Under the pieces are notes generated by a model, which did no database searches, had not been told where the DNA came from, and saw only the letters and a program-made list of their open reading frames with translations. Shown here piece by piece: positions 1 to 10,701 of a stretch of 64,000 nt of DNA (position 1 is the stretch's first letter; every line of letters begins with the position of its first letter). Position numbers and translations under genes: made by a program. Source of the stretch: Ulota crispa (lineage: Eukaryota; Streptophyta; Bryopsida; Orthotrichales; Orthotrichaceae); assembly GCA_963920765.1 (NCBI GenBank), contig OY987248.1:9334539-9398538 (forward strand), in the 5' to 3' direction.

Positions 1-340
1 AACTTTTCATGAGTGTACCTAACAAGGTCTAGATATCAATGAAAGTTTTTAAATTCATGCCAACCAAAAATTTGACTCCAAAGAGGCTCAAACTTTGCTG
101 ACCCATTTGGACATGAACAAAAAAAAACTTTTCTATAAGTTTTGAATGCAAGAATCTTTCAATCCATGTGGTTGGATGGACTAAAAATGTTTTGCACTCA
201 ATACTAAATTATTTTACTACAAATTTGTACGGTTGAAGTTTCATAAATAGTTTTCAAACTAAAATTTACATCAACATGTTGAAAAAACACAAATTTTGGC
301 AGTTTCTGGTGATAACACCCCTTGGGCCTTTATGGGTTAA
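1..340. repeat. Right end of a TTAA-type (piggyBac-like) element, left end outside window
   Basis: The stretch is AT-rich with no gene. It ends in CCTTTATGGG followed by TTAA at 337-340, matching the right terminus of the TTAA element family found throughout the window. The left terminus would lie before base 1. The assignment rests on the terminal motif only. Confidence 0.4.
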
Positions 341-483
341 AAGAAAGTAAACTTTTTTGTAGAAGATGATACGAGAGAGGATATTGCAAACTGCGTTTGA
401 ATTGAAAATTTTGTTTAAGATAAAATAAAATAAAAAAGCTTTTAAGTATTCTTTGATCTATTTCATTAGTTAGGTAACAGTGC

Positions 484-1327
484 CCCAAGAAATTCATGTT
501 CGCACCGTTGTCTACAGGCTCGGTCCACTTCCGCACAACGATATTCCACATGCCAACAACGCATGATGAACTCTGACCAAGAAGCAGGGTTCTTCATAGC
601 TCGATCTTTGTAGAAAAAGACGGATCGAGTGGCAGTGGTAGTGAATGTGCGGCATCGGAAACACAATTTTCTAGCTCATGGTATGTTCACAGTTGGTATT
701 AAGAGTGGTAGTAGCAAAGGAAAATTACATGCATTTGGACACACTTTACTGCATTCATATTGCTAATATCTTTCCTTAACACCAACTGGGAACGTATCCC
801 TTAGTGAATGGAGTTGGCACTGGCTTAGCAAACATAGAAACGGACCTCACAGCGAGTTTGGTGGAAAAAGGGTAAAAGAGAAGGTGGTGCTGTAATGATG
901 GATGTAGCTCATAAAACGTCAGCTGCTTCTGCGCTTCATTAGCAGCTCGTCCCGTAGAGTCATGCTCCGCCTCAGAGTAACTCAATTCGATAGCAGCGAA
1001 TATAAGATGATCAAAAACACAATCAACACCAGTAATTAAGTAAGACGATTGTATGCGACTTAAAAGCATCTAATGGAGAAGAAATAGTAATTAGGGTCCA
1101 TAGCCAAATACTGTCCAAGCACAATCTGCCAACATCCAGATTTCCCAAAAGTCTTGTGATGAATTGTCTTAGAACACGTTCTTCTCTTAGTTGTAATCAA
1201 AAATCACTATTCTGCCCAAGTCGGAACCTAAGCTTACAACAGTGTAATCCTTCTGCTAGCCCGTGAGCCAAAACTGCTCCAATGACCGGATGGCGCCGAA
1301 AATTTCCACCGACACGAACGTCTGCAG
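484..1327 (-). pseudogene. SF3B3 pseudogene, older and more decayed partial copy
   Basis: Read on the minus strand, this segment follows the N-terminal coding region of the intact SF3B3 gene at 38269, starting near parent codon 45 (CTGCAGACGTT, a match at 1327-1317). It continues through the AAIELSYSEA and QKQLTFYEL peptides and ends with VRKWTEPVDNGANM at about 490-545. Frameshifts, an internal deletion before the SITGVD region and stop codons break the frame many times. Between the FYEL and VRKWTEP parts there is roughly 320 bp (about 545-865) absent from the parent. It lies immediately downstream of the better preserved copy in the same orientation, so the two form a tandem pair. It cannot encode a working splicing factor. 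Whether it arose by DNA duplication or by a retrocopy cannot be told, because the matching part of the parent has no intron. Confidence 0.85.
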
Positions 1328-1496
1328 CTAGAATGAAACCCTTGAAACCAATTTCATTCACACCATTTTCCATTAGGGAACTCTTGGTGTAAACGCGATA
1401 AAAAACCCATGACTCCACCCACTCCAAATGCGACCAACAATGCATAAAGACGCCAACCGGGTTCCTCCCCAAACAACCAACTGCTCCAGCAGCGTT

Positions 1497-3075
1497 CTGA
1501 CGAAAACGATGCAGCGTACTCCAAGGTTTCGGTCCAAACAGCGCTTGGTACTCCAGGAAGCTGACACAAGGACATCTCCGAAACTGCGAGACCAAGACGT
1601 ATGGTCGGAATTGACGACCTCGCATCGCTTTCACAAAGCGAGAAAATCTGATTAGTCTCATCTTCAAAGAGATTCGCCACTTTCATGTCCATGACAGGCA
1701 TCAAACTCTCCATGCCATCAATTCGTACAAGAATCTTCAGCTTCGTAGGCATGAAGAAAAAAGGTTGGTAGCCCTCTTCAGTTTCTTCGAGCGTGGCCGA
1801 TGACGACTCCACCACCTCCGGATCTTCACCACCAAAACTCTGAAACTGATACAACGAGTGGTTTCCAAACTCCGAAGCAGCGAAAAGAAACCCTGATTGC
1901 AGTACGCACATCGCAGATGTCACAGGAATAGTGTCAAAGTACTTGATCTTCAACGCAGTCACTTGATCCTCCTCGTCATACTCCAAAGTGACCTTGAAAA
2001 TATCCCCGTGTTCCGTTTGCAGCAAGAAGAAGAAGAGCGCTTCCTGCTTGTGAGTAGCAGCAGAGATAATCAGCACGCCTCTGTTCGGTGGCAAGTCCTT
2101 TCGTCGTGGAATCACAGCACGGACATCAGCCTGCAGGTTCTGGTTCTTGTAAATGACGAAATTCTCGGCACAAACCAGCACTCCACTTGGGCCATCCCCT
2201 CCACCAGGCACAGTCACCAACATATTCGCACCGTTGTCTATGGGCGCCGTCCACTTCCGCACAACGTGATTAAGCCCTAAATCAAGCTCATAGAACGTGA
2301 GATGCTTCTGCGCTTCATTCGCAGCTTGTCCCGTGGAGTCTTGATCCGCCTCAGAGTAATCCAATTCGATAGAGGTGAAAATAGGGTTATCGAAACCACG
2401 ATAGACACCAGTAATTGAATACACGAGTGGAGACGAGGGAGAGGAAATACTAAGAGCTGCATTGTCGCGATTGAGCACATACACGAGCTTCTGCTTCTCG
2501 CAAGCGCCAATCATAACCGCGCATCCCTTAGGGTCGACCACAGCCAAGTACTGCCCAGGCTCAATCTTCGATTCCCCGAACGTCTCCCGATGAATCTCGA
2601 ACACGTTCTTCTCTTCGGTGTACTCAGAATCACCATTCTGCCGGAGTAGGAACAAACAACGATGTAATCCTTCTGCGAGCCTGTGAGCCGCGCTAAAGAT
2701 CGGATGGCGCCGTCAGTCTGCACCGACAGCAGCGTCTGCAGCTTTCGATCGTCATCGGCACGCAGCAAGTCTAACACGTTGCCCCGGGCCACCACAATCT
2801 CGAGCTGCGACTTGAGCCCCGTGAAATCTCCATACGTCGCACACACGATCCCCTTCGCCTGCGGCATGGCTCATGACTTCCAAGTTCCAAAGCCTGCACC
2901 GAGCCTAAAGCAAAAACGGAGTATGAAAGACAAGTGAATCCCTGAGATGGCGAGGGTGTGTGATAAACCCTGAGAGGTGAAGAGAGGTTTGCAAGAGTTT
3001 GAGCTACGATGGCGGAGGGGGAGATGTACGTGTGGAAGCTTGAGGAAACGGAGTGACTCCTCGATGCGCCATGCA
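1497..3075 (-). pseudogene. SF3B3 pseudogene, younger partial copy with 5' UTR
   Basis: On the minus strand the copy begins with sequence matching the parent 5' UTR (GGCGCATCGAG, then AGGGTTTATCAC) and an ATG at 2867. About seven codons present after the parent start are missing. The product starts MPQAKGIVCATYGDF and tracks SF3B3. A 1-bp deletion near 2625 shifts the frame. Downstream a 433-codon frame stays open through the DNGANM, PGGGDGPSG and PSAVWT regions. At about 1530 the copy jumps from parent position 39649 to 40465, removing about 816 bp, which is 272 codons and therefore in frame. Homology is lost after the ETLEYAASFSS peptide near 1497. Only about the first 40 percent of SF3B3 is covered, so it is most likely non-functional, though decay is recent enough to leave a long frame. 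A truncated protein from an internal start cannot be excluded. Confidence 0.88.
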
Positions 3076-3184
3076 GCCATGCACATATCATGATGGTTTC
3101 CGCCATCCGCCTCGCCACCTGGCGGGGCCGGACTAGTTTTCGAAAAATGGCGGGATGTGGTGAGGCTGAGGCCTGAGAGGCATG

Positions 3185-3435
3185 TAAGGTAGGTAGGAGG
3201 CTCATAAACCGACCATCTCAGGGCTGAAACTGAATTTTGGGCAGGTGGAACTTCTGGAAATAGTTTTTAGTAAGTTTTACTTGAAGGAGAAGAGGAATTG
3301 GCATCTAACTTAGCCCAAGTTTTTTCATATTTTTTGGAGCTTTCTGGAATTAGTTATGAAATTTTGAAGTGGAAAGGCCATAGGGCTCTAAAATTGCCCA
3401 CCTCCTCAAATGTACGTCTAGTGTACATTATTGAA
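3185..3435. mobile_element. Tc1/mariner-like MITE, family A, 5' part
   Basis: The segment starts TAAGGTAGGTAGGAGGCTC and matches the full family A copy at 27597-27908 through the CCGACCATCT, GGAATTGGCATC and GGGCTCTAAAA blocks. The right terminal repeat is missing, so this copy is truncated. Confidence 0.65.
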
Positions 3436-3545
3436 AGGCTATGAATGAGAACACGTATTAGTAGAGTCCATTTGGGGGGGGTGAGCGGCTTTAATGCCCT
3501 TACGGAGTTTGAGCCTCCTTCCTTATTGCACCCCTCAATATGTCT

Positions 3546-4410
3546 ACGTTTAGTCCCATTTCACCATTTAAAGAACTTTGCAAAAGATAAAGTATAATAT
3601 TATTTATTTATTTATTTATCTTTTTGCATCACAATTTGGTCATTCTTGTGCAGTCTCAATCAAGCATATCAAATTTTAGTTCCAAAAAATCAAAAACCCA
3701 TTTTTGGTGAATTGTTTTATACTAAAATTCATGGTTTTACGTGAAAATTGAGTGAAGAAAAATGATGATGAATTTTTGAGATTTGGTTACATGAATATGT
3801 AAGGAACATCCATATGCACATTTTGTGTCAAAAAAAATAGCATTAAGTAACAAAGACATGATCTACAAAGAAATCAACGCAAAATCAACATGGGATTTGG
3901 TAGGACCAAAATTTGTAGAATACATATTTCTTTATGAAAATCATATTTGCCTCTTACACTACGATTACATTTGTACCTTTGATTATGAAAATATGTTTAC
4001 TTAGCCAAAAGCTAGTTAGAAAATAAAATTATCTATTCTAGAAATTTTGGTCCTACCAAATTTCATGTTGATTTTGCAATGATTTCTTTGTAGATCATGT
4101 CTTTGTTACTTAATGCTATTTGTTTTGACATAAAAGATGCATATGGATGTTCCTTACATATCTACGTAACCAAATCTCAAAACTTCATCACCAATTTTCT
4201 TCAATCAACTTTCATGAAAAACCATGAATTTTAGTGTAAAACAATTTGCCAAAAATAGGTTTTTTGATTTATTGGAACTGAAATTTGATATGCTTGATTG
4301 AGACTACATAAGAATGACAAAACCATGATGCAAAAAAAATAAAAAATCATATTATACTTTATCTTTTGCAAAGTTCTTTAGATGGTGAAATGGGTTTGAA
4401 CGTAAACTTA
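3546..4410. mobile_element. Long fold-back element FB1, copy 1
   Basis: Two arms of about 400 bp are inverted repeats of each other around a centre near 3975. CCCATTTCACCAT plus AAAGAACTTTGC on the left is mirrored by GCAAAGTTCTTT plus ATGGTGAAATGGG at 4369-4395. CAATCAAGCATATCAAATTT at 3658 is mirrored near 4285. No open frame is present. It shares arm sequence with the element at 8880-9675, so this is a family of non-autonomous fold-back elements. Confidence 0.8.
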
Positions 4411-4503
4411 TTGAAGGATATTGTACATGCACACTAGCCCCGCTAGTAACTAGGGTTACTGTCATTAACACCTAAATGCTTGAGATCTCTTTTGAGCTTC
4501 TAG

Positions 4504-4710
4504 TAAGGTAGTGGGCTCATAAAACGACCATCTAAGGGCTCATCCACCTTTTTCATGGTTTTTTGTGGATGGGAGGATTTTCAGTTCATTTTTCAATTAA
4601 AGAGAGATAGATGCAAAATATAACACAAGTTGTTTCATATTTTTTGAAGCATTTTTTATTTACATATGAATTTTCAAAGTGCATGTGTCATATGTCCCAA
4701 TTAATGACCC
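4504..4710. mobile_element. Tc1/mariner-like MITE, family A, truncated
   Basis: The left end TAAGGTAGTGGGCTCATAAA at 4504 and the following ACGACCATCTAAGGGCT match family A. The ACACAAGTTGTTTCATATTTTTT block also matches. The right end is not found. Confidence 0.55.
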
Positions 4711-5059
4711 TAGCTAGACTTTCCAAGAACCATTCATTTGCAGGTTGTGAAAAGATTTGGGGAAGCAAGGAGAATGATCAGCTCTTGCAATCAAAAACAC
4801 CTTTTCTTCCATGCATTCAATGATTGTATGAGGCCAATTCAAGAACTAACCAATGCACCATTGCACTATAGGCTACTTGAGTGATTCAAAATAAGTGAGC
4901 AGTTTTATAGCAAGTTACCTTACTTTGCTCTAAATTGAATAAAAAGCCAACATTTTAATGAGTGATATCAAACAATTTTCAAATTATAATTCAAACTAAA
5001 TATGTTAAAATCACATAGAAAAAAAAACACGACAATCTCACTTATGGATGGAAAGATTA

Positions 5060-5509
5060 TATTGGATGATCATGAGGATACTAAAATTGTGAAAATGACT
5101 TGAAGTCTTTCAATCCTCTTTTCACATGTCAAATCTCAAAATTGGTCACTGTTAAAGGACATAACATACATAACTCCAATCATTTTACCACTTTTCAAAT
5201 TTTCTTTTACAATTTTTTTAAATGAATTTTGAGTGTAAATTTTTCTCCAAAATTTAGTGTATCTGAGGCTCATTTCCAAGAGCTCTCAACACTACAAAGA
5301 GTCGAATGTAATGGACACCCTTGCACAAAATCTTGAATAGAAAAATCATAATCAATTATTTTCAAGATTAGATTTTTGATGCTAAAACCAGATTTCAAAA
5401 CAAATTTTCAAAAATACAAACCACCCAAAAGAGCAACCTAGTGAAGTTTTATTGAACTTCAAAGAATTCTAGATACCAAAATTTGGTGCCTTGGGCATTT
5501 AAGGGTTAA
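5060..5509. repeat. TTAA-type element, right end, related to 61716-62363
   Basis: The segment ends GGGCATTTAAGGG then TTAA (5506-5509). Its reverse complement matches the left end and interior of the complete element at 61716-62363, including the GACATGTGAAA block. The other terminus was not located. Confidence 0.5.
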
Positions 5510-5542
5510 GAGATTTTGAAAATGGGAAACCCCGTTCTTTTA

Positions 5543-5952
5543 GGGTCTTGATACTGCCACCCCCCTTTTTGATATTGCCACCCCCTTCTTTTCCAACATT
5601 ATTCAATTCTTAGTCGTTTTTGGGGTTAAAAAAATTAATCTAATTAAATATGTATCAAACCAAGTGATTTTTTGTTTGGAGTTTTTCAAAATGATAAATT
5701 TCAATCAAAATTTTTGATATGAAAAGATAATATAGTGTTGTTTTTTCTTATCAAAATATTTGATTGCAATTTATCATTTTGAAAAACACCAGTAAAAAAA
5801 CACTTAGTTTTATACATATTTAATTCAATTTCTTTTTTAAAATATTGTCCCCAAAAACCACTAAAATTTGAACAATGATGTAAAAGAGGGGTTGGCAATA
5901 TTAAAAAAGGGGGGTGGCAATATAAAAAAAGAGGGTGGCAATATCAAGACCC
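5543..5952. mobile_element. Fold-back MITE with GGGTCTTGATA ends
   Basis: The left end GGGTCTTGATACTGCCACCC and the right end GGGTGGCAATATCAAGACCC are near-perfect inverted repeats. Inversion continues inward through most of the 410 bp, for example TTTTTCAAAATGATAAATT against AATTTATCATTTTGAAAAA-type sequence. There is no coding capacity. Confidence 0.8.
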
Positions 5953-6215
5953 GGCATCATTGAAGCTAGAAGCACCCATAAGCTTGATTTTAAGGACCTT
6001 GGAGTTTGAAAATCAATTGATAAACTTTGAAAAAATACTATTAAGTAAGCATGAGGAAATAAAGAAATATTGGCATCAATTTAAAAGTTCCAATTGCAAA
6101 CATTTGTTCATGTTCATTTTTCAAAGTCCAAAAACATTGAAATTATGAAGTTATGTATAGGGGATGTTAAAAAAGATGCTTCTTGAAATCTTTGTTGTGC
6201 TCATACGCTCTAAAT
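5953..6215 (+). mobile_element. Tc1/mariner-like MITE, family B, degenerate copy
   Basis: The degenerate left end TAGAAGCACCCATAAGC is followed by sequence matching the reverse complement of 11990-12240, including the AACTTTGAAAAAA, GCATCAATTT and GCAAACATTTGTTCA blocks. No right terminal repeat is visible here. Confidence 0.55.
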
Positions 6216-6731
6216 ACTAGCTTGATTAGTTACTTCAGTAGTAAGATGTAGCACTCAAAATTGTCATGAAAGATGATAATAAATACCATGTTTAGAGTAC
6301 TTGTATGGCGTCTTCACTCCCTTGATTTATTTACTCATGATATTGCAAAACTATTTAAAGCCATCCACTAAACTTGTTTCCAAGCACATTGGCATTCAAA
6401 TGTTATGCTTTAGCCACTAGCCCATAGCTTTTGTTTCTTTACCCATAACCATTACTTTTTTGTATTTGTCAGTCATGGGACCAAAAAACATGGATATAGG
6501 TGTCAATATAGGTCACACCCATGGATACACTCACAATGAGTGTTGCTATCTTATCTAAAAGTGAAGGACTATTTGCAAGAAGCAATCTAAGGTAACTATT
6601 TTCCTCCATACTTGAACTCCAAGGATTGCCCAAAAGCTATCACAAATAAGGAGAGAAAGTTAAAAGACTATGAAGAAGTTCTACAAACTGAGACCAAAAT
6701 ATAGAACCTAAAGAGAGCAGTTCCTAAGAGC
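6216..6731. other. Intergenic, nothing recognised
   Basis: This is AT-rich sequence without a convincing frame, RNA gene or repeat match inside the window. Confidence 0.5.
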
Positions 6732-6863
6732 TTCTCCATTGCAACCCGTAAACAAATCCGCAATACCAAGCTTCACATATTAAGAGCTATTATATCATGA
6801 CCTTATGGCTCTTAATATGTGAAGCTTGGTATTGCGGGTCTATTTACGGGCTGCAATGGAGAA
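6732..6863 (+). ncRNA. Near-perfect hairpin, possible small-RNA precursor or fold-back MITE end
   Basis: The arm 6732-6787 (starting TTCTCCATTGCA, ending CACATATTAAGAGC) pairs with 6808-6863 (GCTCTTAATATGTG to TGCAATGGAGAA) with only a few mismatches, leaving a 20-nt loop. The long straight stem would suit Dicer-like processing, so a young miRNA or hairpin siRNA locus is possible. It may equally be the palindromic remnant of a MITE. Transcription cannot be judged from sequence. Confidence 0.5.
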
Positions 6864-7285
6864 ACTTTGAGGCCTTGCAGGAGAAGGAGTAGTGGAAGAG
6901 TGGAACTGTGGAAACTACGTGGAAGGAACTTAGCTAAAAACTCAGTAAAAACCAATTTTAAAATTTTCATGGTAACAAGGGGAAAAAAAGTAGGGGTTTT
7001 ACCCTCCACCATGCCTGGTGGAGCTCAAATCCACCAGGGCTGGATCAGCCACTCCGCCAACACCTTTCGCCATAAACCGCAGGTGTACGCCAATTTTTCT
7101 GCTCATGTGCGTCTAACAATAGCCAAGCAGAAGCGAAGACAAAGAGCAATCAAAGCTCCGGCAAAGTTTTGCTATGAAATGTACCCGGGGTCGTCTCTCC
7201 CGTTCTCTCATGGTTTTTTAGACTTATATCATGCGTGCCAGTGGGTACGTTCCCCACTAGGTATACCACAGTACCTGTTGAACCC
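6864..7285. other. Open frame of unknown nature beside the hairpin
   Basis: A plus-strand frame of 158 codons runs from within the hairpin (GTG at 6819) to 7295, without an ATG at its beginning. Its product is rich in K, R and Q and shows no domain I recognise. The segment 7190-7270 resembles single-copy DNA near 12240. I do not call it a gene. Confidence 0.3.
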
Positions 7286-7481
7286 CTTGTTTTAAATGAA
7301 GGTCAAAATTTAGCAGTAATTTTGCATCACTTTTGAAGGTTTCTTGAAAACGATACAAACGTTCTTGGAAGATATAGATTGGTTGTTTCCTCAAGAAAAT
7401 TCCAAGTACTTAGAATTTCAATTCTTTGCCCTTCAAAAATTAGGATTACTTTGAATTCCCCAAAAAAGTGAAATTGCTTTT
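7286..7481. repeat. Host repeat HR, copy A, first part
   Basis: GAAGGTCAAAATTTAGCAGT and the CCTCAAGAAAATTCCA block match 12525-12699 and, inverted, 35510-35700. Copy A is split by two TTAA elements (7482-8420 and 8676-10334). Its target site TTAG at 7440-7443 is the uninterrupted equivalent of the insertion point of 12700-13914 in copy C. Confidence 0.7.
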
Positions 7482-8420
7482 TTAACCCGTAAAGTCCTAA
7501 ACACCTTTTTTTGGCAACATAATGATTTTAGGCAGCTCAGTGCCATTGGGTTTTTCATCTTTTTTTCTTTGAAATCTTCACACATTATGTGTCTAAGGAG
7601 TACATTTATGATCCAAAACATTTATAAAACTTCTGGATTCATGGTTCAAAAGGTATTGCATGATTTGTTTTTATTTTGGTTTTTGGGTAGCCCAAGTAGC
7701 TCGGAAAACTTTAAAAAAAGCTACGTACATTGTTTTATTTTGATTTTTTTTATAGATTTAGATATACATGGAAAGCTTTGAATTGTTCAATTTTGATCAT
7801 TGAGATGAAAGTTATGAGGAGATTTTGTTTTTGGGCAATCATGGATTCTCTAATCTATAACAAACTTTGCAGTCCTTTATTTTACTTAGTTTTCATTATT
7901 TTGAAAAAAAAACAAAACCTGAGGATGTGGATTGTTTATCACAACATTACGACCAATGTGATTAAAATTTCTTGTTTCCACAATTAAGTTCTTAACAATT
8001 TTGTGTTTGAATCATTCTCTATGTACTTTTTTTACTTACTATTTTTTTCCCATACATTGCATTATTCCATATGATTTGAAAACTTTCAAGTGTTTACTCA
8101 ACTTTCTTTGAAGAAAAAATCCAAAAATTCCAACCATTTTGGAAAATATTTCACACAAATATGACCTTGTGAAATGCAGTACTGTGCAACTGCCCGGATT
8201 TTTGCAAGGGAAAAAAATGGCTTTTTGTTAATTCAAACTCAATTATCTCACAGTCTACATGGTGAAAGTTTTTGAATTTTTTTCACATCTTTTGATACTA
8301 ATGTAGTACAAGAACTTACCGCTACATGCGTCCAAAAGTATAAAATTTGATACTTGTGCTACAAGTAGTAGTTTTGGAGTGGTTTTAGTGAAAAACTTAG
8401 CTCAAGAATCTAGGGGTTAC
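7482..8420. mobile_element. TTAA-type (piggyBac-like) element inserted in HR copy A
   Basis: The left end is TTAA followed by CCCGTAAAGTCC, and the right end is AATCTAGGGG followed by TTAC. Flanking host sequence (GAAATTGCTTT on the left, TTACTATAACTG on the right) is continuous in HR copy D around an intact TTAA at 35478-35481, so insertion duplicated this target. The interior carries the core block GAAAGCTTTGAATTG plus ATGAGATGAAAGTTATGAGG shared with other members (7770-7830). No transposase frame is present. Confidence 0.72.
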
Positions 8421-8675
8421 TTACTATAACTGTAATATAGCTTTCAAAAGATTTCTATGCAAATTCTAGGTGAAGAGTTTTTCTTCAATGTTAAAACATG
8501 CATGATAATCCTAAACAAAAATTAAACCAAAAGTGCTCAATTTGGTAAAAGAACAATCTCTAAACAAATTGGCTATTGGTCTCAAAGATTTTTTTAAGTA
8601 GATGAAAATTGTTTGAAAGAGTTCTTTAAAAAGATCTTGTTGTCTTTGAGTCCAATCTTTTTTGGTATTAAGTGT
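8421..8675. repeat. Host repeat HR, copy A, middle part
   Basis: The sequence TTCTAGGTGAAGAGTTTTTC through AAAAAGATCTTGTTGTCTTT matches 13970-14190 and, inverted, 35230-35470. It is followed directly by the TTAA at 8676. Confidence 0.75.
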
Positions 8676-10334
8676 TTAACCCCTAAGCGCCCCAACTCCC
8701 CATATATCGCCTTCCACAATTTCAAAGCCTTGTTTTGAGGGACTGGATTTAACTTTTTGATCTTGCCATAAACTACAGTTATGAAGGCATTCAAGTTGTC
8801 CATGTCAATGGAGTAATGCCGAGGACAACCAAATGTTGTGCTATGGCCTCTAAGCTAGTTTCATTCACCTTGTTTTACCCTTCAAAAAATTTGGTATATT
8901 ATAAAATAAAATTAGAATTTTACAATCTTGCATCATTCTTTTTTAATTCTTACTCACTCCCAATCAAGCATACCAAATTTTGAGTTTCAAAAACCAAAAC
9001 CCTATTTTTGGTAATTTTTTTACACAATATTCATGGTTTGACACAATAAATGATTAGTAAAAAACTAGTAATGAATTTATGAGATTTGATTGCATGGATG
9101 CATAGTAAACATCCACACACACATCTTTTCTTCTGACAAACATCTCCAAAAAAAATTATAATTCCTTCTATGTAGATTTTATTGATGAAGTGATTACAAC
9201 CAAATCTTGTAAATTAGATATTTCTCCATGGTTATGGGATTTTTTTGTTTGACTTATACAATATAGTTTGGTTTGAATCTTTGAGCATAATAATATGGTT
9301 ATTTGCCAAAAACTAGTTAATTAAAAATACATGAATCTCTATTTTTCAAAATTTAAACATGATCACTCCAACGTTAAAATCTATATAGAAGGAATTGTAA
9401 TTTTTTTGGAGATGCTTGTTAGAAGAAAATATGTGTGTGTGGATGTTTCCTATACATCCATGCAATCAAACCTCAAAAATTCATTACCAATTTTTTTTAG
9501 TCATTCATCATGTAAAACCATGAAGACTATGTAAAAAATTTCACCAGTAATAGGATTTTGGTTTTTTGAAACTCAAAATTTGGTATGCTTGATTAGGGTT
9601 GAGTAAAAATTAAAAAAGAATGGTATAAGATTCTTGAATGCTAATTTTATTTTATAAAATGCCAATTTTTTTGAAGAGTACAATACAGTGAACAAAACTA
9701 GCTTGGAGGCACAAATGTTACAAGAGATTTAATTGGGTGAAACACCATACGAGGAGTGATGGCAAGCATACAGGGCGTGGTGGCTGGCAAGCAGTGTTTT
9801 ATAGGTTGCAACTGGTTAATATTGCTGTCAAGCTTCCTTGTGTGAGCTTTGTGGTAGTGAGAAAGTTGTTGTCAAGGGTTCAAGCATGTTCTAGACCCTT
9901 ATTATGACAACCGTCACCTAGTGTGCCGGTCATTGTTTTTTGTGCAATAAAAATTTGAAGCCTTAGAACTTGACATAAAAAGAAGAGAAATCTTCAATAA
10001 TTTACAAGTGAGTACATTCACATATAATCTTGCTGCTCACAAAATTTGAGATGGATCCAAGGCTTATAGAATTTTCTAAAAATCATCAAATAGCAGCTAC
10101 CTACCAAAAAATGAAATTTTGTCATTTGCATGTTGTTTGATCAAATGTCATAATCTCCCATCCTCATGGTGAATTGTTCCCAAAATTTGCAAGTCATTCT
10201 CTCAATAGGTGTCCCACTATTTTCAATGGCCACTTTTTGTGGATCATTTGATTAACATAGATACAATGCATCAAGGTTGTTGGTCTCCAAAAACTCTGAT
10301 TTTGGTGAAACCAGCATGGGCGCTCAGGGGTTAA
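8676..10334. mobile_element. TTAA-type (piggyBac-like) element, 1.66 kb, inserted in HR copy A
   Basis: The left end TTAACCCCTAAGCGCCC and right end GGGCGCTCAGGGGTTAA are inverted repeats flanked by TTAA at both sides (8676-8679, 10331-10334). The flanks AAGTGT and AGGATAAG are joined without the element in HR copy C at 14190 (target read as TTGA there). It contains a nested fold-back element at 8880-9675 and no coding frame. Confidence 0.78.
8880..9675. mobile_element. Long fold-back element FB1, copy 2 (nested)
   Basis: The arms of about 390 bp are inverted repeats: the CAATCAAGCATACCAAATTT and CTTGCATCATTC blocks on the left are mirrored at 9560-9640. It shares arm sequence with 3546-4410 and lies inside the TTAA element 8676-10334. 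Confidence 0.78.
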
Positions 10335-10437
10335 AGGATAAGGAAAATCAAGATGTAAAGGTTCATAATTAAAACCAAGTACAAACAAAGTGATCTATTT
10401 TCAGTGAATGAAATCTCCAACTTTTTGGGTAGCCTAT
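10335..10437. repeat. Host repeat HR, copy A, last part
   Basis: AAAATCAAGATGTAAAGG through TTTTTGGGTAGCCT matches 14195-14295 and completes the copy interrupted at 8676. Confidence 0.75.
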
Positions 10438-10438
10438 T

Positions 10439-10701
10439 GGACAACGCTATTTGTGAGCATAAAATGGGGAGCCTATGAGTGGTGAGCCAAGATTTGGTGA
10501 GCACAAACCAATATTGAGCTCAAAATCAATGAAAAAACTTTTGAAAAAGCAATTTTCTTAAAAGATAAAAGTATAAAATGCACAATTATAAGGCCCTATG
10601 TTACTATGTACATGGTTATAGAAGAAACTGAGTATTTTGACAAAAAATCTTAGCTCATGGCTCACTGCTTACAAATCCCCGCTCACGATATAGCATTCCC
10701 C
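10439..10701. mobile_element. MITE with GCTAT-GTGAGC ends, copy 1
   Basis: The left end ACGCTATTTGTGAGC and the right end GCTCACGATATAGCATTCCC form an inverted repeat. The interior (GCACAATTATAAG, TAGCTCATGGCTCAC) matches the copy at 20485-20726. Confidence 0.65.

Noticed and set aside
1197-1667. Separate 156-codon gene on the minus strand
   Set aside because: It is a wrong-frame reading across the junction of the two SF3B3 pseudogene copies.
6819-7295. 158-codon protein gene
   Set aside because: It begins at GTG inside a hairpin, shows no domain and has no ATG at the start. Chance opening in a GC-richer patch is more likely.
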